Below are positions 5,415 to 6,520 of a stretch of 6,520 nucleotides of DNA, in pieces. This DNA is from Propionivibrio sp. (GTDB lineage Bacteria; Pseudomonadota; Gammaproteobacteria; Burkholderiales; Rhodocyclaceae): positions 1-6,520 of the forward strand of contig JAGNOM010000159.1 of the NCBI GenBank assembly GCA_017990155.1, written 5' to 3'. The notes beneath the pieces are model-generated. The model saw only the letters and a program-made list of their open reading frames with translations, did no database searches and had not been told where the DNA came from. A program made the position numbers and the translations under genes. The stretch's first letter is position 1. Every line of letters starts with the position of its first letter.

Positions 5415-6520
5415 AGCGGCGCGTCGCCTGGGCGAGTACGGGCCGAACCATATTGCCGAAATCGGCGTGGAAGCGCCGTGGCGGTGTTTTCTGCGTGAAT
5501 TCACGCATTTCTTCGCGGTCATCCTGTGGATCGCCGCCGGCCTCGCGTTCTATGCCGAGTCGCGGACTCACGGCGAGGGTATGTGGCAACTCGGCGTGGC
5601 GATCATCGCCGTCATCCTGATCAACGGCTGTTTTTCCTACTGGCAGGAATACCGCGCCGAACGCGCAATCGATGCCTTGCGCAAGTTGCTGCCCCAGTCC
5701 GTGAAGGTTGTGCGCGATGGTCAGCTGATGACGCTGCCCGGCGAAGAACTGGTGCCCGGCGACCTCATCCTGCTCGAAGCCGGCGATAACGTACCGGCCG
5801 ACTGCCGCCTGATTTTCGCCAACGGCATCCGCGTCAATGCCTCGACGATCACCGGCGAGTCCTTGCCCAAGGCGCGGAGCGCCGAGGAGTGCGCGGAGCA
5901 CTCAGCCGAACAGTCCGCGCTCGAAACAAAGAATGTACTGCTGGCCGGCACCTCACTGGTTTCCGGCGAAGGACGCGCAATCGTCTTTGCTACCGGGATG
6001 GCGAGCGAATTCGGCAAGATCGCCCACCTCACGCAAACGGCCGACAAGACGATCTCGCACCTGCAAATCGAAATCGCCCGCCTGTCGCGGCTGGTGGCCA
6101 TTTTCGCCACGACGCTGGGCGCGGTCTTCTTTGCCCTCGGTGCGGTCCTCGGGTTGCCGTTCTGGGCCAACCTGATGTTCGCGATCGGCATCATCGTCGC
6201 CAACGTGCCGGAAGGCTTGCTGCCCACCGTCACGCTCTCGCTGGCCATGGCCACGCAGCGCATGGCCCGGCGCAACGCGCTGATCCGCCATCTGCCAGCG
6301 GTCGAAACTCTCGGCTCGACGACGGTGATCTGCAGCGACAAGACCGGGACGCTGACGCAGAACCGGATGAGCGTGCGGCAGGTGTTCTGGAATGACTGCC
6401 TTGATGATACCGGGAACGAAGTTGCGCTAGCGATCGAGCGTGGCGGGATTGCTCACCTGCTGCGCAATGCCGCGTGCTGCCATCGCCTGAAGCAGGAGAA
6501 TCGCGACGGAAAGACGCTTT
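5338..6520 (+). CDS. P-type cation-transporting ATPase, Na+/K+-ATPase-like (P2C), 3' end off the window
   Basis: Membrane cation pump driven by ATP through a phospho-aspartate. 394 codons are visible; the family is about 900-1000 residues, so the nucleotide-binding and later membrane parts are missing. The order is: N-terminal cation-ATPase region (about 5-55, with TPAEAARRLGEYGPN), membrane segment 1 (about 57-73), segment 2 (about 85-101), an actuator domain with TGES at 172-175, segment 3 (about 251-272), segment 4 (about 277-300, VANVPEGLL at 287-295), and the phosphorylation motif DKTGT with D334. The N-terminus is usual for the family. An in-frame stop at 5311-5313 makes ATG 5338 the only start in the 24 bases before it. 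Its ribosome site is weak (GGA, 5326-5328). GCFSYWQE, LETKN and VANVPEGLL resemble Na+/K+-ATPase alpha chains, whereas Ca2+ pumps have VAAIPEGLP. The ion carried cannot be told from this part. No dedicated promoter was seen. Confidence 0.92.
   Translation, partial: MHLANLPLAEAFKSLGTSELGLTPAEAARRLGEYGPNHIAEIGVEAPWRCFLREFTHFFAVILWIAAGLAFYAESRTHGEGMWQLGVAIIAVILINGCFSYWQEYRAERAIDALRKLLPQSVKVVRDGQLMTLPGEELVPGDLILLEAGDNVPADCRLIFANGIRVNASTITGESLPKARSAEECAEHSAEQSALETKNVLLAGTSLVSGEGRAIVFATGMASEFGKIAHLTQTADKTISHLQIEIARLSRLVAIFATTLGAVFFALGAVLGLPFWANLMFAIGIIVANVPEGLLPTVTLSLAMATQRMARRNALIRHLPAVETLGSTTVICSDKTGTLTQNRMSVRQVFWNDCLDDTGNEVALAIERGGIAHLLRNAACCHRLKQENRDGKTL

Noticed and set aside
5101..5901. Antisense 266-codon open frame across glnB and the ATPase
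   Set aside because: Its translation resembles no family, it crosses a terminator, and the sense strand encodes two well-recognised proteins.
5872..5903. Repeated GCGCGGAGC and a GAGTGC/GCACTC hairpin inside the ATPase gene
   Set aside because: They lie in the variable, Ala/Glu-rich loop after TGES. The reading frame is intact and the length is close to that of relatives, so this looks like codon bias and not a mobile repeat.

Overview
The window is GC-rich bacterial DNA of proteobacterial style. The genes are tightly packed and all lie on the + strand. The glnB-type PII protein next to a glutamine-dependent nadE, the sugar ABC permease of the MmsB/GguB kind and the codon use suggest a betaproteobacterium, perhaps of the Rhodocyclales. 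That placement is an inference from gene content and was not tested by a search.

Left part (1-3098): a pentose/hexose utilisation block. It opens with the 3' two thirds of a monosaccharide ABC-transporter permease (mmsB/gguB-like) whose start lies outside the window. A hairpin follows at 896-925. Next comes a full-length AraC protein that resembles E. coli AraC along its whole length, including the arabinose-pocket residues. Its stop codon overlaps by 4 bases (ATGA) the start of galM, an aldose 1-epimerase. Together these suggest uptake of L-arabinose or related sugars, anomer interconversion, and arabinose-responsive control. The catabolic genes would have to lie outside the window.

Middle part (3099-5263): a housekeeping nitrogen/NAD block. 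nadE encodes the two-domain glutamine-dependent NAD+ synthetase. A promoter-like sequence sits so close to its ATG that the mRNA may be leaderless. glnB (PII) follows 73 bases later and is closed by a perfect 13-bp Rho-independent terminator. PII proteins are known to bind and regulate glutamine-dependent NadE, so the pair is probably functional as well as positional.

Right part (5264-6520): the first 394 codons of a P-type cation ATPase, running off the right edge. Its membrane segment 4 motif (VANVPEGLL) and several flanking motifs match animal Na+/K+-ATPase alpha chains (P2C) better than the Ca2+-ATPase pattern. A small 46-codon ORF with a strong Shine-Dalgarno sequence overlaps its start in another frame.

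No RNA genes, mobile elements, CRISPR arrays or large repeats were seen. No wholly novel multi-gene system is evident. The points most worth a second look are the possible leaderless nadE, the nadE-glnB pair, the araC-galM coupling, the P2C-like ATPase and its overlapping small ORF.
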